Below are positions 34,580-43,185 of a stretch of DNA of 64,000 nt, piece by piece. Source of the DNA: Deltaproteobacteria bacterium (GTDB lineage Bacteria; Desulfobacterota; Syntrophia; Syntrophales; UBA2210); contig JAFGTS010000055.1 of NCBI GenBank assembly GCA_016933965.1, positions 24,868-88,867 on the forward strand, read 5' to 3'. Every line of letters begins with the position of its first letter. Within the stretch, counting starts at the first letter, position 1. The notes beneath the pieces are model-generated. The model had not been told where the DNA came from and did not search any database. It worked only from the letters and a program-made list of their open reading frames with translations. Made by a program: the position numbers and the translations under genes.

Positions 34580-35059
34580 ATGCCTTCGAAGATGCCGGCA
34601 CGAAAGAACATGATGGATGAGATCGACAGAAAAATTCTGAACATGATCCAGGATGACTTTCCTCTGGAGGAAGAACCATTCCGGGTGATCGGGGAGCGGA
34701 CGGGCATCGGGGAGGAGGAGGTTCTGGCGCGTCTCGGAAAGCTCAAAGAAAGCGGCGTTATCCGGCGCATCGGCGCCGTTTTCGATCCCCCGAAACTGGG
34801 GTTTGTCAGCACCCTCTGCGCCGCCCGGGTTCCTGACGACCGGCTGCCGGAATTCGTCGAGACCGTTAACTCATACCGTGAAGTGACCCACAACTACCGC
34901 CGGGACCATGAATACAACGTCTGGTTTACCCTCATTGCCCCCGACAGGGGTGATATTGACCGCATTATCAGGGAAATTCAGGAAAAAACGGGAATTACGG
35001 ATATACTCGACATGCCCGCCCGGCGGACCTTCAAGATAAACGCGAAGTTCGACCTGTAG
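34580..35059 (+). CDS. siroheme decarboxylase subunit (AhbA/AhbB, Lrp/AsnC-like)
   Basis: A 159-residue protein with an Lrp-type winged helix (DEIDRKILNMIQDDFPLEEEPF, split between helix and loop; ESGVIRRIGAVFDP) and a RAM-like alpha/beta domain containing HNYRRDHEYNVWFTL, a histidine-rich strand conserved in NirDLGH/AhbAB. AhbA and AhbB together decarboxylate siroheme at C12 and C18. Only one such gene is visible, so which subunit it is cannot be decided. The start may also be ATG at 34610 or 34613. It is the last gene before the strand changes. Confidence 0.88.
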   Translation: MPSKMPARKNMMDEIDRKILNMIQDDFPLEEEPFRVIGERTGIGEEEVLARLGKLKESGVIRRIGAVFDPPKLGFVSTLCAARVPDDRLPEFVETVNSYREVTHNYRRDHEYNVWFTLIAPDRGDIDRIIREIQEKTGITDILDMPARRTFKINAKFDL

Positions 35060-35118
35060 CCCGGCGCTGGATCATCATTTCAATATTCCATTCTTCTCCC
35101 ATTGAGTTGCAGAAAAGG

Positions 35119-35154
35119 GTTCGAGGGTTCAAGGTCTCAAGGGTTCAGGGGTTA
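35119..35154. repeat. octamer array GTTCAAGG, left side of the flavoprotein gene
   Basis: GTTCGAGG, GTTCAAGG, TCTCAAGG, GTTCAGGG and a partial unit follow one another with exact 8-bp period. The unit is the reverse complement of the CCTTGAAC array at 37201-37256, so the intervening flavoprotein gene is bracketed by inverted arrays. Confidence 0.75.
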
Positions 35155-35176
35155 TATCTTTTTGTGGTGTTCGTAT

Positions 35177-37036
35177 CTATATCGAGCTTCCAATATGATA
35201 CCCGTCTCTTATCGCGTCCTGGGCATTCCCTATGTGCCGTGCGTCACCGATCACATGCACAGGTACGCTCCCTTTTAACTCATTTTCAAGCGTGTTACAG
35301 GGTGTCATCCCGGTGGATACGACAATAATATCGATATCATTGAATTGTATATCCTCCCCCTTCCTCTCGGCGTATACGGTTTTCCCCTCAACCTTTTTTA
35401 TGTAAGTGTAATCGCTGAAAACGGTCTCCTTTTCCCGCATGATCTTGAGGGAGAGATTCTTGGCGATCATTTCCATGTCCTCTCCAAAATCCGTTGTCCG
35501 TTTCACAATGGTTATCCTGTTGTTTCGCGGTATCAGGCCCGTCGCGATGTCCACGCCGATAAGGCCGCCGCCGATGATCATGATGTTCTTGCCTTCCGGT
35601 ACGTTTTCCTCCAACAGTATGTCGGCCCAGTAAAATGTATCCAATCCCGGAATGTCCAATGCGGAGGGCATGGAACCGGTCGCTACTATTACCCCGTCAT
35701 ATCTGTCGATCAGATCCGATCTTGTTGCTTCTTTGGAGAGCACGGTGACGTTCGTTTCCTTTAATTTCTCTATGAAGTAGGGGACCAGTTTCCCCATCGA
35801 TCTTTTGTGTGGGGTCAACGGAGCCAGGTTGAACTGTCCCCCCAGTGTATTCTTTTCGTACAGGTCAACATCGTGTCCTCTTTCCTTCAAAGTTATTGCG
35901 GCCTGCATCCCGGCCAGACCGCCGCCCGCGACGGCATACCGCTTCGGTTGTTCGGCTTTTTCAATAACAGCCGTTTCCTGCCCTACGCGCGGATTCACAA
36001 GACATTGAAGTCCCTGGCCTGATTTCACGCCTCCCAGGCACCCCTCGGCGCAGGCAAGGCATGGACGAACGATATCGTTCACCGACCCCTGATATTTTCC
36101 AATGAAGTCGGGATCGGCCACCAGGGCCCGACCGACGGCTATGTAATCCGTTGGAAATTCCGCTCGTATTTTGTTGATATCTTCAAAGGTATTGATCTGC
36201 CCGACGAATACGACGGGAATAGTTATCTGCTCTTTTATGGTACCCGCCATTTCCCATGTTTTTCCCTTGGGGACGAACATATGCTGGAAATACCAGGGTG
36301 GAGCGGAGCACACTGAACCCGCGGACACATGGATGGCACTGACCCCATTTTCTTCAAGTATCCTTGAAAAGGACGTCATCTCCGGCAGCTTGATTCCCAG
36401 GGGGATCATTTCGTCGCCGCTTATACGGGCAATGATGGGCAGATCAACCGCTTTTCGAACCGCTCGCAGGATCTCGAGCGGAAATCGGATCCTGTTCTCA
36501 AGATTTCCCCCGTATTTATCGGTTCTGTCGTTGACAAAGGGTGAAATGAATTGGGACAGGAGATAGCCGTGACCGAATTGCAGTTCTATTATGTCAAAAT
36601 GTGCCTTCTCAGCCCGCAGGGCCGCATCTGCAAATAATTTTGCGGTGTGCTCAATGTCGTTTTTGTCCATGGGCCTTGGTATCGCTCCGCCGTTTTCGCA
36701 TGCTTTATCGGTAGATGAGATGAAATAATTGCCGGGAATATTGGGATTTGCCATCCTTCCGGGGTGGTTCAGATGAGCTATGACCTTTGCGCCGGTTTCA
36801 TGGATAGTAGAAACCAGTTCCTTCAGACCTTCGATCTTGTCGTCGTCATCTATTCCCAGTTGCGTGGGGATCTCGCGCAATCCTTTGTCCAGATACAGCG
36901 GCTCAACGGTAACGGCTCCCACATATCGACTCCTGGCGGCATAAAAAGCGATATGCTTGCGGTTCACCACGCCGCTTCCGTCACTGTATCCGACCTTTAT
37001 CGGGGCGAATATAAATTCATTCTTGAGGTTCAACAT
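35177..37036 (-). CDS. NADH:flavin oxidoreductase / 2,4-dienoyl-CoA reductase-like (FMN, Fe-S, FAD)
   Basis: A 619-residue protein with the three-domain layout of FadH and related ene-reductases. Residues 1-330 form an Old-Yellow-Enzyme TIM barrel (FAPIKVGYSDGSG, HLNHPGR, FGHGYLLSQFISP, VGQINTFED). CLACAEGCLGG...QCLVNP holds a [4Fe-4S] cluster (C-x2-C-x3-C-x11-C). From about 365 on is an FAD/NAD(P) domain (VAGGGLAGMQAAITL, MIIGGGLIGVDIA, VIGDARHIGN). It likely reduces an activated C=C bond in an acyl-CoA. Strong AAGGAGG ribosome site. It is monocistronic and bracketed by inverted octamer arrays; codon use seems more A/T-rich than the tetrapyrrole genes. Confidence 0.9.
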   Translation of the reverse strand: MLNLKNEFIFAPIKVGYSDGSGVVNRKHIAFYAARSRYVGAVTVEPLYLDKGLREIPTQLGIDDDDKIEGLKELVSTIHETGAKVIAHLNHPGRMANPNIPGNYFISSTDKACENGGAIPRPMDKNDIEHTAKLFADAALRAEKAHFDIIELQFGHGYLLSQFISPFVNDRTDKYGGNLENRIRFPLEILRAVRKAVDLPIIARISGDEMIPLGIKLPEMTSFSRILEENGVSAIHVSAGSVCSAPPWYFQHMFVPKGKTWEMAGTIKEQITIPVVFVGQINTFEDINKIRAEFPTDYIAVGRALVADPDFIGKYQGSVNDIVRPCLACAEGCLGGVKSGQGLQCLVNPRVGQETAVIEKAEQPKRYAVAGGGLAGMQAAITLKERGHDVDLYEKNTLGGQFNLAPLTPHKRSMGKLVPYFIEKLKETNVTVLSKEATRSDLIDRYDGVIVATGSMPSALDIPGLDTFYWADILLEENVPEGKNIMIIGGGLIGVDIATGLIPRNNRITIVKRTTDFGEDMEMIAKNLSLKIMREKETVFSDYTYIKKVEGKTVYAERKGEDIQFNDIDIIVVSTGMTPCNTLENELKGSVPVHVIGDARHIGNAQDAIRDGYHIGSSI

Positions 37037-37078
37037 GTTTACTCCTCCTTATTGATGAAGGCTTACCTCTGAAAAAAG

Positions 37079-37256
37079 GATTCAAGGGGCCAAGTGAAAA
37101 ACCGGGGATGTGAAACAATTTGAATGTATTTTGTAACTCATGTCGATCATGCGTGGATACGAGTACCATAACAAAAGTATTTCCCTGAAAAACAATAACC
37201 CCTTGAAACCTTAAAACCTTGAACCCTCGACCCCTTGGCTCCTTGAACCCTCATTA
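37079..37256. repeat. octamer arrays CCTTGAAC, right side of the flavoprotein gene
   Basis: Seven consecutive octamers related to CCTTGAAC (37201-37256, exact 8-bp period) face two units of the inverse form (37079-37094). They occupy much of the 37037-37568 gap and mirror the array at 35119-35154. The rest of the gap (37257-37498) shows no gene I can support. Confidence 0.8.
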
Positions 37257-37498
37257 AAAAACATCTTTGATCGCTAATACTGTTACATCAAGATGCATGC
37301 CAGCACGGTATCGAAGTGGCTCAAAAGACGTATCATTCTGATATTGCTTATATAATGTTGGGCAAATAAGGGGCGGAGGTGCAGGAATAGAATGTTCGCG
37401 AGGTATTTGGGTCGCATATATGCTTCCCGTATGCCAAATATAAGTTGCAAAAACGCGAGCCGTGCGCTCTGCGATCAGGTGTGTTAAACGGTGAGTAC

Positions 37499-37526
37499 TT
37501 GACAAAACAAGGATCGAAAGTATATT
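37499..37526 (+). promoter_or_regulatory. promoter and possible operator of the arsR-trx-pnt operon
   Basis: TTGACA (37499-37504), 16-bp spacer and TATATT (37521-37526) lie 43 bp before the ArsR start. An inverted repeat ATATTAG (37522-37528) / CTAATAT (37551-37557) overlaps the -10 and leader, and GAAT-N8-ATTC lies inside it, a plausible autorepressor site. Confidence 0.6.
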
Positions 37527-37568
37527 AGTAAAGTCGAATATATAAAAATTCTAATATTGTGGTGATGT

Positions 37569-37850
37569 ATGGATACCGTTGATCATGAAAGAATGTCCTC
37601 TTTTTTTAAGGCATTGGGCAATCCTACGCGGCTTAAGATAGTAATGGAGATCATGAAGGGCGAACGGTGTGTAAGTGATGTGGAAGGCCTCGTGAGTGCG
37701 AGACAATCAAATATTTCTCAGCACCTGGCGGTTTTGAAGGAATGCGATATCGTTGAATGTCGCAAAGTTGGAAACATGCGATGCTACTCTCTGAAACAGC
37801 CTGTTCTGGTAAAAACCATTCTGGATGTGCTGGAAAAAGAGGGTGAATAA
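37569..37850 (+). CDS. ArsR/SmtB-family transcriptional regulator
   Basis: A 93-residue winged-helix protein: FKALGNPTRLKIVMEIMKG, the recognition helix SARQSNISQHLAVLKE and wing VECRKVGNMRCYSL. Cys34 in GERCVSDVE is at the position of the classical ELCV(C)DL arsenic/metal or thiol-sensing motif; Cys59, 64 and 72 are also present. It is first in an operon with a thioredoxin-fold fusion and transhydrogenase genes, so a thiol-redox, persulfide or metalloid signal is more likely than simple metal resistance. It is probably an autorepressor through the palindrome at 37522-37557. Confidence 0.9.
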   Translation: MDTVDHERMSSFFKALGNPTRLKIVMEIMKGERCVSDVEGLVSARQSNISQHLAVLKECDIVECRKVGNMRCYSLKQPVLVKTILDVLEKEGE

Positions 37851-37872
37851 TACACGAAGGAGAAAAAAGAAC

Positions 37873-38928
37873 ATGCTACTTGATGACAAGACACGTCAGC
37901 AGATCAAGGCGAAATTCGATGCAGAGTTAACAAATGATGTTTACATCAGGCTGTTTTCAACCGGCCTGATCACGGCAGCGGGAGATGACAGCAAAGAGTA
38001 TGTGGAGTTCACAAAGGAATTCTTGCGGGAGTTGACGGAGTTGAACGACAGGATCCATGTCGAGTTTGATGACATGTATGGAGAGGAGGCGAAAAAGAGG
38101 GATATCAGCGTTTCACCGTCGGTCATTATCGGGGACGGCAATGGGTGGTATCCGGTGCAGTACTTCGGGGCGCCCGCGGGATACGAGGCGAGTTCCTTCA
38201 TAGAAGCCATCTCGATGATCTCGAACAGGGATAGCGGTCTCGACACATCATCAAAAGAGAAGCTGCGGAACATCGATAGAGACCTGCTTATAGAGACGTA
38301 TGTCACGCCCGGCTGTCCCCATTGTCCCAGAGCGGTCGTGCTGTCAAATCAGATCGCGATCGAGTCAGGCGGGAAAATAGTTTCACGATGCGTAGAAGCT
38401 CAGGAGATGATGGACAGGGCACGGTTGTTCAATGTTTCATCAGTCCCCCAGCAGGTGATCAACGAAGAAAGAGGCTCTATTACTGTCGGTGTACAGCGGG
38501 AGAGCGCATTTGTAAATCAGGTGCTTGAATATGGGTCTTCCCGCGCGAAGGAGATACTGGAAAAAGAGGAAGAAGAGAGAAAAAGAAAGGAAACCCTGAA
38601 CGATGTTCCTGATTCCCCGGTTGTTATAACCGACAACAATATTGACGAGGCGATCGCCAAGTATCCCTTTCTTGTCGTTGATTGCTGGGCGGAATGGTGT
38701 ATGCCCTGCAAGATGATCGGTCCTGTTATCGAAAAACTTGCGGTGAGCCAGAAGGGCGCTGTCGTTTTCGGCAAACTTGATGTTGACGGCAATCCTGATT
38801 CTTCGGCCAGGTTCAATATCAGGTCGATACCGAACCTTCTTGTTTTTAGACATGGAGAGAAAGTGGGGGATATTATCGGTGCGATGCCGGAGGACGTGTT
38901 GTTGGAAAAGATCAACGCGTACAGATGA
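37873..38928 (+). CDS. three-domain glutaredoxin/PDO-thioredoxin fusion
   Basis: A 351-residue cytoplasmic protein with three thioredoxin-like folds. Domain 1 (about 1-125) resembles the N-terminal half of protein disulfide oxidoreductase but has lost a CxxC. Domain 2 (about 135-225) has TPGCPHCPRA (Cys148, Cys151). A charged helical linker (226-243) leads to a thioredoxin domain with WAEWCMPCKMIGP (Cys276, Cys279) and SIPNLLVF with the cis-Pro. The ATG at 37873 follows GAAGGAGAA. Located between ArsR and transhydrogenase genes, it may pass electrons derived from NADPH through an unseen reductase to target disulfides. Confidence 0.88.
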   Translation: MLLDDKTRQQIKAKFDAELTNDVYIRLFSTGLITAAGDDSKEYVEFTKEFLRELTELNDRIHVEFDDMYGEEAKKRDISVSPSVIIGDGNGWYPVQYFGAPAGYEASSFIEAISMISNRDSGLDTSSKEKLRNIDRDLLIETYVTPGCPHCPRAVVLSNQIAIESGGKIVSRCVEAQEMMDRARLFNVSSVPQQVINEERGSITVGVQRESAFVNQVLEYGSSRAKEILEKEEEERKRKETLNDVPDSPVVITDNNIDEAIAKYPFLVVDCWAEWCMPCKMIGPVIEKLAVSQKGAVVFGKLDVDGNPDSSARFNIRSIPNLLVFRHGEKVGDIIGAMPEDVLLEKINAYR

Positions 38929-38961
38929 AGAAAAACGTTGGATCTAAGCGGGGGGCTGTAA

Positions 38962-40092
38962 ATGAAGATCGTCATACCAAAAGAACGGTCGCCTGATGAA
39001 CGGCGTGTTCCCATGATCCCGCCGGATGTGAAACAACTTGTGAAACTGGGTGCGCAGGTTGAAATTGAAAAGGGGATGGGGGAATCCGTTGGCTATGCTG
39101 ATGATGAATACATGGCAGCGGGGGCAACGATCAGCGCGGATCGAAAGACGCTCCTGTCGTCCGCGGATGTCGTTGTGCGACTGCACAAACCGGCTGTTGA
39201 TGAGATCAGCTGGTTGAAAAAAGGGAGTATCCACATCAGTTATCTTGACCCTTCTAATGAACCGGAGATCCTCGACAAATTCGTTTCGCGGGGGATCAGT
39301 GCAATTAGTATGGAGATGATCCCGAGGGTAACAAGGGCACAGAAGATGGATGTACTGAGCTCCCAGGCAAGCCTGGCCGGATACGTGGCCGTCATTATTG
39401 CCGCAGAGAGGTCCGGCAAGATATTCCCGATGATGATGACGCCGGCAGGGACCATCGCGCCTGTTCGTGTTTTTGTCATCGGCGTCGGTGTTGCCGGGCT
39501 GCAGGCGATCGCGACAGCAAAGCGCCTTGGAGCGAGGGTAGATGCCTTTGATACAAGACCCGTTGTAGAAGAACAGGTTAGATCTCTCGGAGCGAGGTTC
39601 GTAAAAATAGACCTTGGGGAGACCGGGGAGACAAAAGACGGATACGCAAAGGCCCTGACGGAAGAACAGATCGAGATGCAGCGTCGGGAAATGGCGAAAC
39701 ACTGTGCCATTGCGGATGTGGTGATAACGACCGCGCAGGTCTTCGGCAGAAAGGCACCGCTTATCGTCACACGGGAAATGATAACGGGGATGAAAAATGG
39801 AAGTATAATTATCGATCTTGCTGCGGAAAGCGGAGGAAATGTTGAGGGAACAATACCCGGAGAGGAGATCTGCCTGAACGGTGTGAAAATCATAGGGCTC
39901 AAAAACGCAGCAAATCAGGTCGCTCAGCATGCGAGTCAGATGTATTCCAGCAATATCCTCAGTTTCATCACCGAATTCTGGGATGACGAAACAAAGAGTC
40001 TCAAACCGGATCTGGATGATGAAATTATCAAGGGGTGCCTGGTTACCCACGAGAGCAAGATATTCAGTGAAGCACTGAAAAGGCATACGTAA
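38962..40092 (+). CDS. pntA: NAD(P) transhydrogenase subunit alpha, soluble part (PntAA)
   Basis: A 376-residue soluble NAD(H)-binding domain I. It begins KIVIPKERSPDERRVPM, shared with alanine dehydrogenase, and has the dinucleotide motif GVGVAGLQAIATAKRLGARV and RPVVEEQVRSLGARF, then the mobile-loop region with DLAAESGGN. It is the split type in which the membrane part is a separate gene (40103). With PntAB and PntB it couples proton import to hydride transfer from NADH to NADP+. The operon is led by ArsR and a Trx fusion. Confidence 0.93.
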   Translation: MKIVIPKERSPDERRVPMIPPDVKQLVKLGAQVEIEKGMGESVGYADDEYMAAGATISADRKTLLSSADVVVRLHKPAVDEISWLKKGSIHISYLDPSNEPEILDKFVSRGISAISMEMIPRVTRAQKMDVLSSQASLAGYVAVIIAAERSGKIFPMMMTPAGTIAPVRVFVIGVGVAGLQAIATAKRLGARVDAFDTRPVVEEQVRSLGARFVKIDLGETGETKDGYAKALTEEQIEMQRREMAKHCAIADVVITTAQVFGRKAPLIVTREMITGMKNGSIIIDLAAESGGNVEGTIPGEEICLNGVKIIGLKNAANQVAQHASQMYSSNILSFITEFWDDETKSLKPDLDDEIIKGCLVTHESKIFSEALKRHT

Positions 40093-40102
40093 AGGTGAGA
40101 AT

Positions 40103-40423
40103 ATGGATATGATCTTGTGTCGCAGTTCCTGCCTGATCTGCATGAGCATGGTGCTCATACTTGCCATATTTGTCGGATTTGAAATCATCTCCAAGGTGCC
40201 GGCAAAATTGCACACCCCTTTGATGTCCGGTTCCAATGCCATCTCGGGCATCACCCTTGTGGGTGCCATCGCGGCGGCAGGATCGGCAGAGAACAGCATA
40301 ACGATACTGTTGGGTACCCTGGCCGTCATCTTTGCGACGATCAACGTGGTTGGTGGATACGTGGTCACTGACAGGATGCTTGAAATGTTCAGGAAGGATC
40401 CGGGGAAAGGGAGAAGAGAATGA
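40103..40423 (+). CDS. NAD(P) transhydrogenase subunit alpha, membrane part (PntAB)
   Basis: A 106-residue membrane protein with three or four helices (about 12-28, 45-62, 68-90), including the conserved PLMSGSNAISGITLVGA segment of PntA transmembrane domain II. It ends with a basic tail and overlaps pntB by four bases (ATGA), as in split three-gene transhydrogenases. Confidence 0.92.
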   Translation: MDMILCRSSCLICMSMVLILAIFVGFEIISKVPAKLHTPLMSGSNAISGITLVGAIAAAGSAENSITILLGTLAVIFATINVVGGYVVTDRMLEMFRKDPGKGRRE

Positions 40424-41793
40424 CCACGGATATTCTCGTGAATGTGGTTTACATTGTGGCCGCCGTTCTGTTCATCTTCGGCCTGAAGATGCTCACCTCG
40501 CCCGATACAGCGAGAAAAGGGAACCTGATCTCCGCGACCGGCATGTTTCTCGCTGTGGTAATGACCCTTCTGAGCGAGGGAGTTATCGATTACAAATGGA
40601 TCGCGATAGGTATCGTTATTGGAAGTATCATCGGTGCTTTCTCCGCCCGGCTTGTTGCCATGACCCAGATGCCGCAGATGGTGGCGCTCTTTAACGGGTT
40701 CGGAGGCATTACGAGCCTTCTTGTGGGGTGGGCGGCGTATCATGTGATGATCACGCATGATCTCTTCATGATCACCACGATTTATCTCGCTGTATTGGTC
40801 GGTGGTGTGACCTTTTCAGGAAGCCTGGTCGCCTGGGGCAAGCTGGCAACATACATAAGTGGGAGGCCGATACTCTTTCCCGGCCAGACGATCATAAATC
40901 TGGCGCTTTTCATAGCTGTGCTCCTGGCGGGAGCGTTTTTGTTGATGAGTCCTTCAGTCGTTTATCCGTTATTTGTCGGGATCATCATTCTGTCATTTCT
41001 TCTGGGTGCCCTGGTGGTTATACCCATAGGCGGTGCCGATATGCCCGTGGTGATCTCACTCTTGAACAGTTATTCAGGGATCGCAGGGTGCGCGGCAGGT
41101 TTCGCGATCCAGAATAACATACTGATAATTGCCGGTGCCCTTGTGGGGGCGAGCGGGATCATATTGACCAATGTTATGTGTAAGGCAATGAATCGGTCGA
41201 TCACCAATGTGCTTTTCGGTGGCTTCGGTGCTGCCGCAGCAAAAGGCCCTCTGGAAATTGAAGGCGATGTGAAGCCTATTTCAGCCGAGGATACATATTT
41301 TATTCTTGAAGCTGCGAACTCGGTCGTCTTTGTTCCCGGATATGGAATGGCAGTCGCGCAAGCGCAGCATTGCCTTCATGAATTGGAGGAAATTTTGGAG
41401 GAGAACGGAACAGATATCCGTTATGCCATTCATCCTGTTGCGGGGCGCATGCCGGGTCATATGAACGTGCTTCTCGCCGAGGCCAATGTTTCCTATGACA
41501 AACTTGTTGAAATGGATGACATTAACCGGACGATCGCAGACGTTGATGTCTGTGTTGTGATCGGTGCGAATGATGTCGTCAATCCGGCGGCGCGAGAAAC
41601 CAAGGGCAGCCCGATATACGGTATGCCGATCATAAACGTTGATCAGGCAAAGACGGTCATCGTTTTAAAGCGTTCCATGGCGCCCGGCTTTGCGGGAATT
41701 GACAACAATCTGTTCTATAAGGAAAATACGCGTATGCTTTTTGGTGATGCAAAATCGAGTATTGATGCGATCATTTCGGAATTCAAGAAATGA
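40420..41793 (+). CDS. pntB: NAD(P) transhydrogenase subunit beta
   Basis: A 457-residue protein: about eight or nine membrane helices (1-265) followed by the NADP(H)-binding domain III with VPGYGMAVAQAQH, HPVAGRMPGHMNVLLAEANV, GANDVVNPAA and KRSMAPGFAGIDN. It provides the proton channel and NADP site of the enzyme. It is the last gene of the arsR operon; only a weak 6-bp stem (41797-41816) follows. Confidence 0.95.
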   Translation: MTTDILVNVVYIVAAVLFIFGLKMLTSPDTARKGNLISATGMFLAVVMTLLSEGVIDYKWIAIGIVIGSIIGAFSARLVAMTQMPQMVALFNGFGGITSLLVGWAAYHVMITHDLFMITTIYLAVLVGGVTFSGSLVAWGKLATYISGRPILFPGQTIINLALFIAVLLAGAFLLMSPSVVYPLFVGIIILSFLLGALVVIPIGGADMPVVISLLNSYSGIAGCAAGFAIQNNILIIAGALVGASGIILTNVMCKAMNRSITNVLFGGFGAAAAKGPLEIEGDVKPISAEDTYFILEAANSVVFVPGYGMAVAQAQHCLHELEEILEENGTDIRYAIHPVAGRMPGHMNVLLAEANVSYDKLVEMDDINRTIADVDVCVVIGANDVVNPAARETKGSPIYGMPIINVDQAKTVIVLKRSMAPGFAGIDNNLFYKENTRMLFGDAKSSIDAIISEFKK

Positions 41794-41980
41794 TACCGTA
41801 CTTGAATGAGAGTACGAAGCCTGCTTTTCAACCGATCACGGGTCACATGGTTCTGAAATGAACGTCACGGATAATATCGGCATAGCCTTTCTCCTTCCAC
41901 TGGCACACGAAAGCATCAGCGAATTAGGGACGGTACTGGTTTTTTTCGAATGCGAGCCTGTTTTATAACTACATGGTGAT

Positions 41981-42172
41981 TCAGCGATCTATCGGCTCGT
42001 GTGCCTTGCGACCGTATACTTTTTCGTATGCCGCGCACCAGGGACAGAATCCGCGCTCGATATTCTTTACGAACCAGAAGGCGAGCCCCTTCTGCGTCCT
42101 CCTGGCGTGATTGCACACGGGGCATTCAACGCATCGTTGCGCCCGCTTCCTGTCCCGTTCCGTTATCGCCAT
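41981..42172 (-). CDS. small cysteine-rich protein of unknown function
   Basis: A 63-residue basic protein with two Cys pairs, CVECPVC (14-20) and FCPWC (43-47), a spacing like a zinc ribbon, and a C-terminal KAHEPIDR tail. The ATG at 42172 is preceded by AGGGAGGGCAGC, a very good ribosome site, which supports translation. It lies about 110 bp after the Fe-S protein gene at 42280 on the same strand and could be co-transcribed. The family is not known to me; a small zinc- or Fe-binding protein is plausible. Confidence 0.65.
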   Translation of the reverse strand: MAITERDRKRAQRCVECPVCNHARRTQKGLAFWFVKNIERGFCPWCAAYEKVYGRKAHEPIDR

Positions 42173-42279
42173 TGCTGCCCTCCCTGATGGTTATTCACTG
42201 CATCCCCGGCCTGCCGGATCCACCCCTCGGGCCCGATCCGGAAGATTCGCTCCTCCAAGGTGCCTGCGGAGTTTCGTTA

Positions 42280-43185
42280 TCACTTCGAGCGGGATGCCGG
42301 AGGTTTCCTGACACCCAGGAGAATATCGGACGGTATTTGATGGTCGTGCCTGTAATCTCCCCGTTCGATCATCATACGTGCCCCCGCCGGGCAGGTGGTG
42401 ACACAAAGCCCGCACCCCATGCACTTCGCGTAGTTTACGTCCACCCGGCCGTCGTTTTCAAAGTTCACGCCGAAAATGCAGCGTTTGATGCAGCGGCCGC
42501 ACTTCTCGGGACCGAGACAAAGCTGTCTGTTGTGGGCGACGATCTCCGGTCCGGGGAAGAGTATCTGCCCGGTGTACAGATATACCCTGGTCGGAGCACA
42601 GATCCGGTTTTCACAGTTGCAGATGACAAAGGCCCACTTCCCGGAACGCATGCAGAAGTCGATGACATGGACCAATCCGGCGTCTTCGCATTCTTTCAGG
42701 AGCTTTTTCCCTTCCTCCGCCGATATGAGTTCGTAGCCGATGTTCAGGTTGTAGTAAATGTCGGCACCATAAAGGATGACCATGTCCTTCTTGACGGGTT
42801 CTTCCCATCTGTTCAATGCCCGCTGGCATACGCAGGGACCCACGGCGAGACGGGCTCCCCGGGGACCCTCCATCTGGAGAACGAAGTCGACCATGCGACC
42901 CGCCGCCGCTGTCGTCACAACTATGCCGTGAGGGAAATACCTGCTCGCGACGGCGATGAGGTAGAGGACACATCGTCCGACCCGCGTTTCCGTCAGCAAC
43001 CTCTGCCGTAAAATGAAGTCCACAATGCGGAGTATCGTCGGTTCCGAGACGCCGTAAAGCCAGTGCAGGGCATACTGGACCGGCCCCACCCTTCGCAGGT
43101 TCGTTCCGGAAAGGCCGGCGTGTTCGGAAAAGAGGTGTCCCCCGGACAGGATGATTTTCACGAACTGTGAAAAATCCGTTCCCAT
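42280..43185 (-). CDS. ferredoxin-like Fe-S protein, paralogue 1 of 3
   Basis: A 301-residue protein. Two C-terminal [4Fe-4S] motifs are visible: Cys223/229/232/236 (with an irregular first spacing) and CMGCGLCVTTCP (255-265). Upstream are CVC (118-120), the block SAEEGKKLLKECEDAGLVH (155-173) and ICNCENRIC (188-196). The same order occurs in the proteins at 49082 and 49952, so the three are paralogues. The N-terminal 110 residues are helical and partly hydrophobic (ILRIVDFILRQRLL, VLYLIAVASRY). Probably an electron carrier or Fe-S regulator; the partner is unknown. Confidence 0.8.
   Translation of the reverse strand: MGTDFSQFVKIILSGGHLFSEHAGLSGTNLRRVGPVQYALHWLYGVSEPTILRIVDFILRQRLLTETRVGRCVLYLIAVASRYFPHGIVVTTAAAGRMVDFVLQMEGPRGARLAVGPCVCQRALNRWEEPVKKDMVILYGADIYYNLNIGYELISAEEGKKLLKECEDAGLVHVIDFCMRSGKWAFVICNCENRICAPTRVYLYTGQILFPGPEIVAHNRQLCLGPEKCGRCIKRCIFGVNFENDGRVDVNYAKCMGCGLCVTTCPAGARMMIERGDYRHDHQIPSDILLGVRKPPASRSK

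Noticed and set aside
37254..37505. An 83-codon minus-strand frame in the gap before arsR
   Set aside because: No ribosome site, no recognisable pattern, and it begins over the arsR promoter.
38944..40758. A 604-codon minus-strand open frame opposite pntAA-pntB
   Set aside because: Antisense shadow of transhydrogenase genes whose protein motifs are unmistakable.
41797..41816. A terminator after pntB
   Set aside because: The stem CGTACT/AGTACG is only 6 bp with a long loop and no T-run directly after it.
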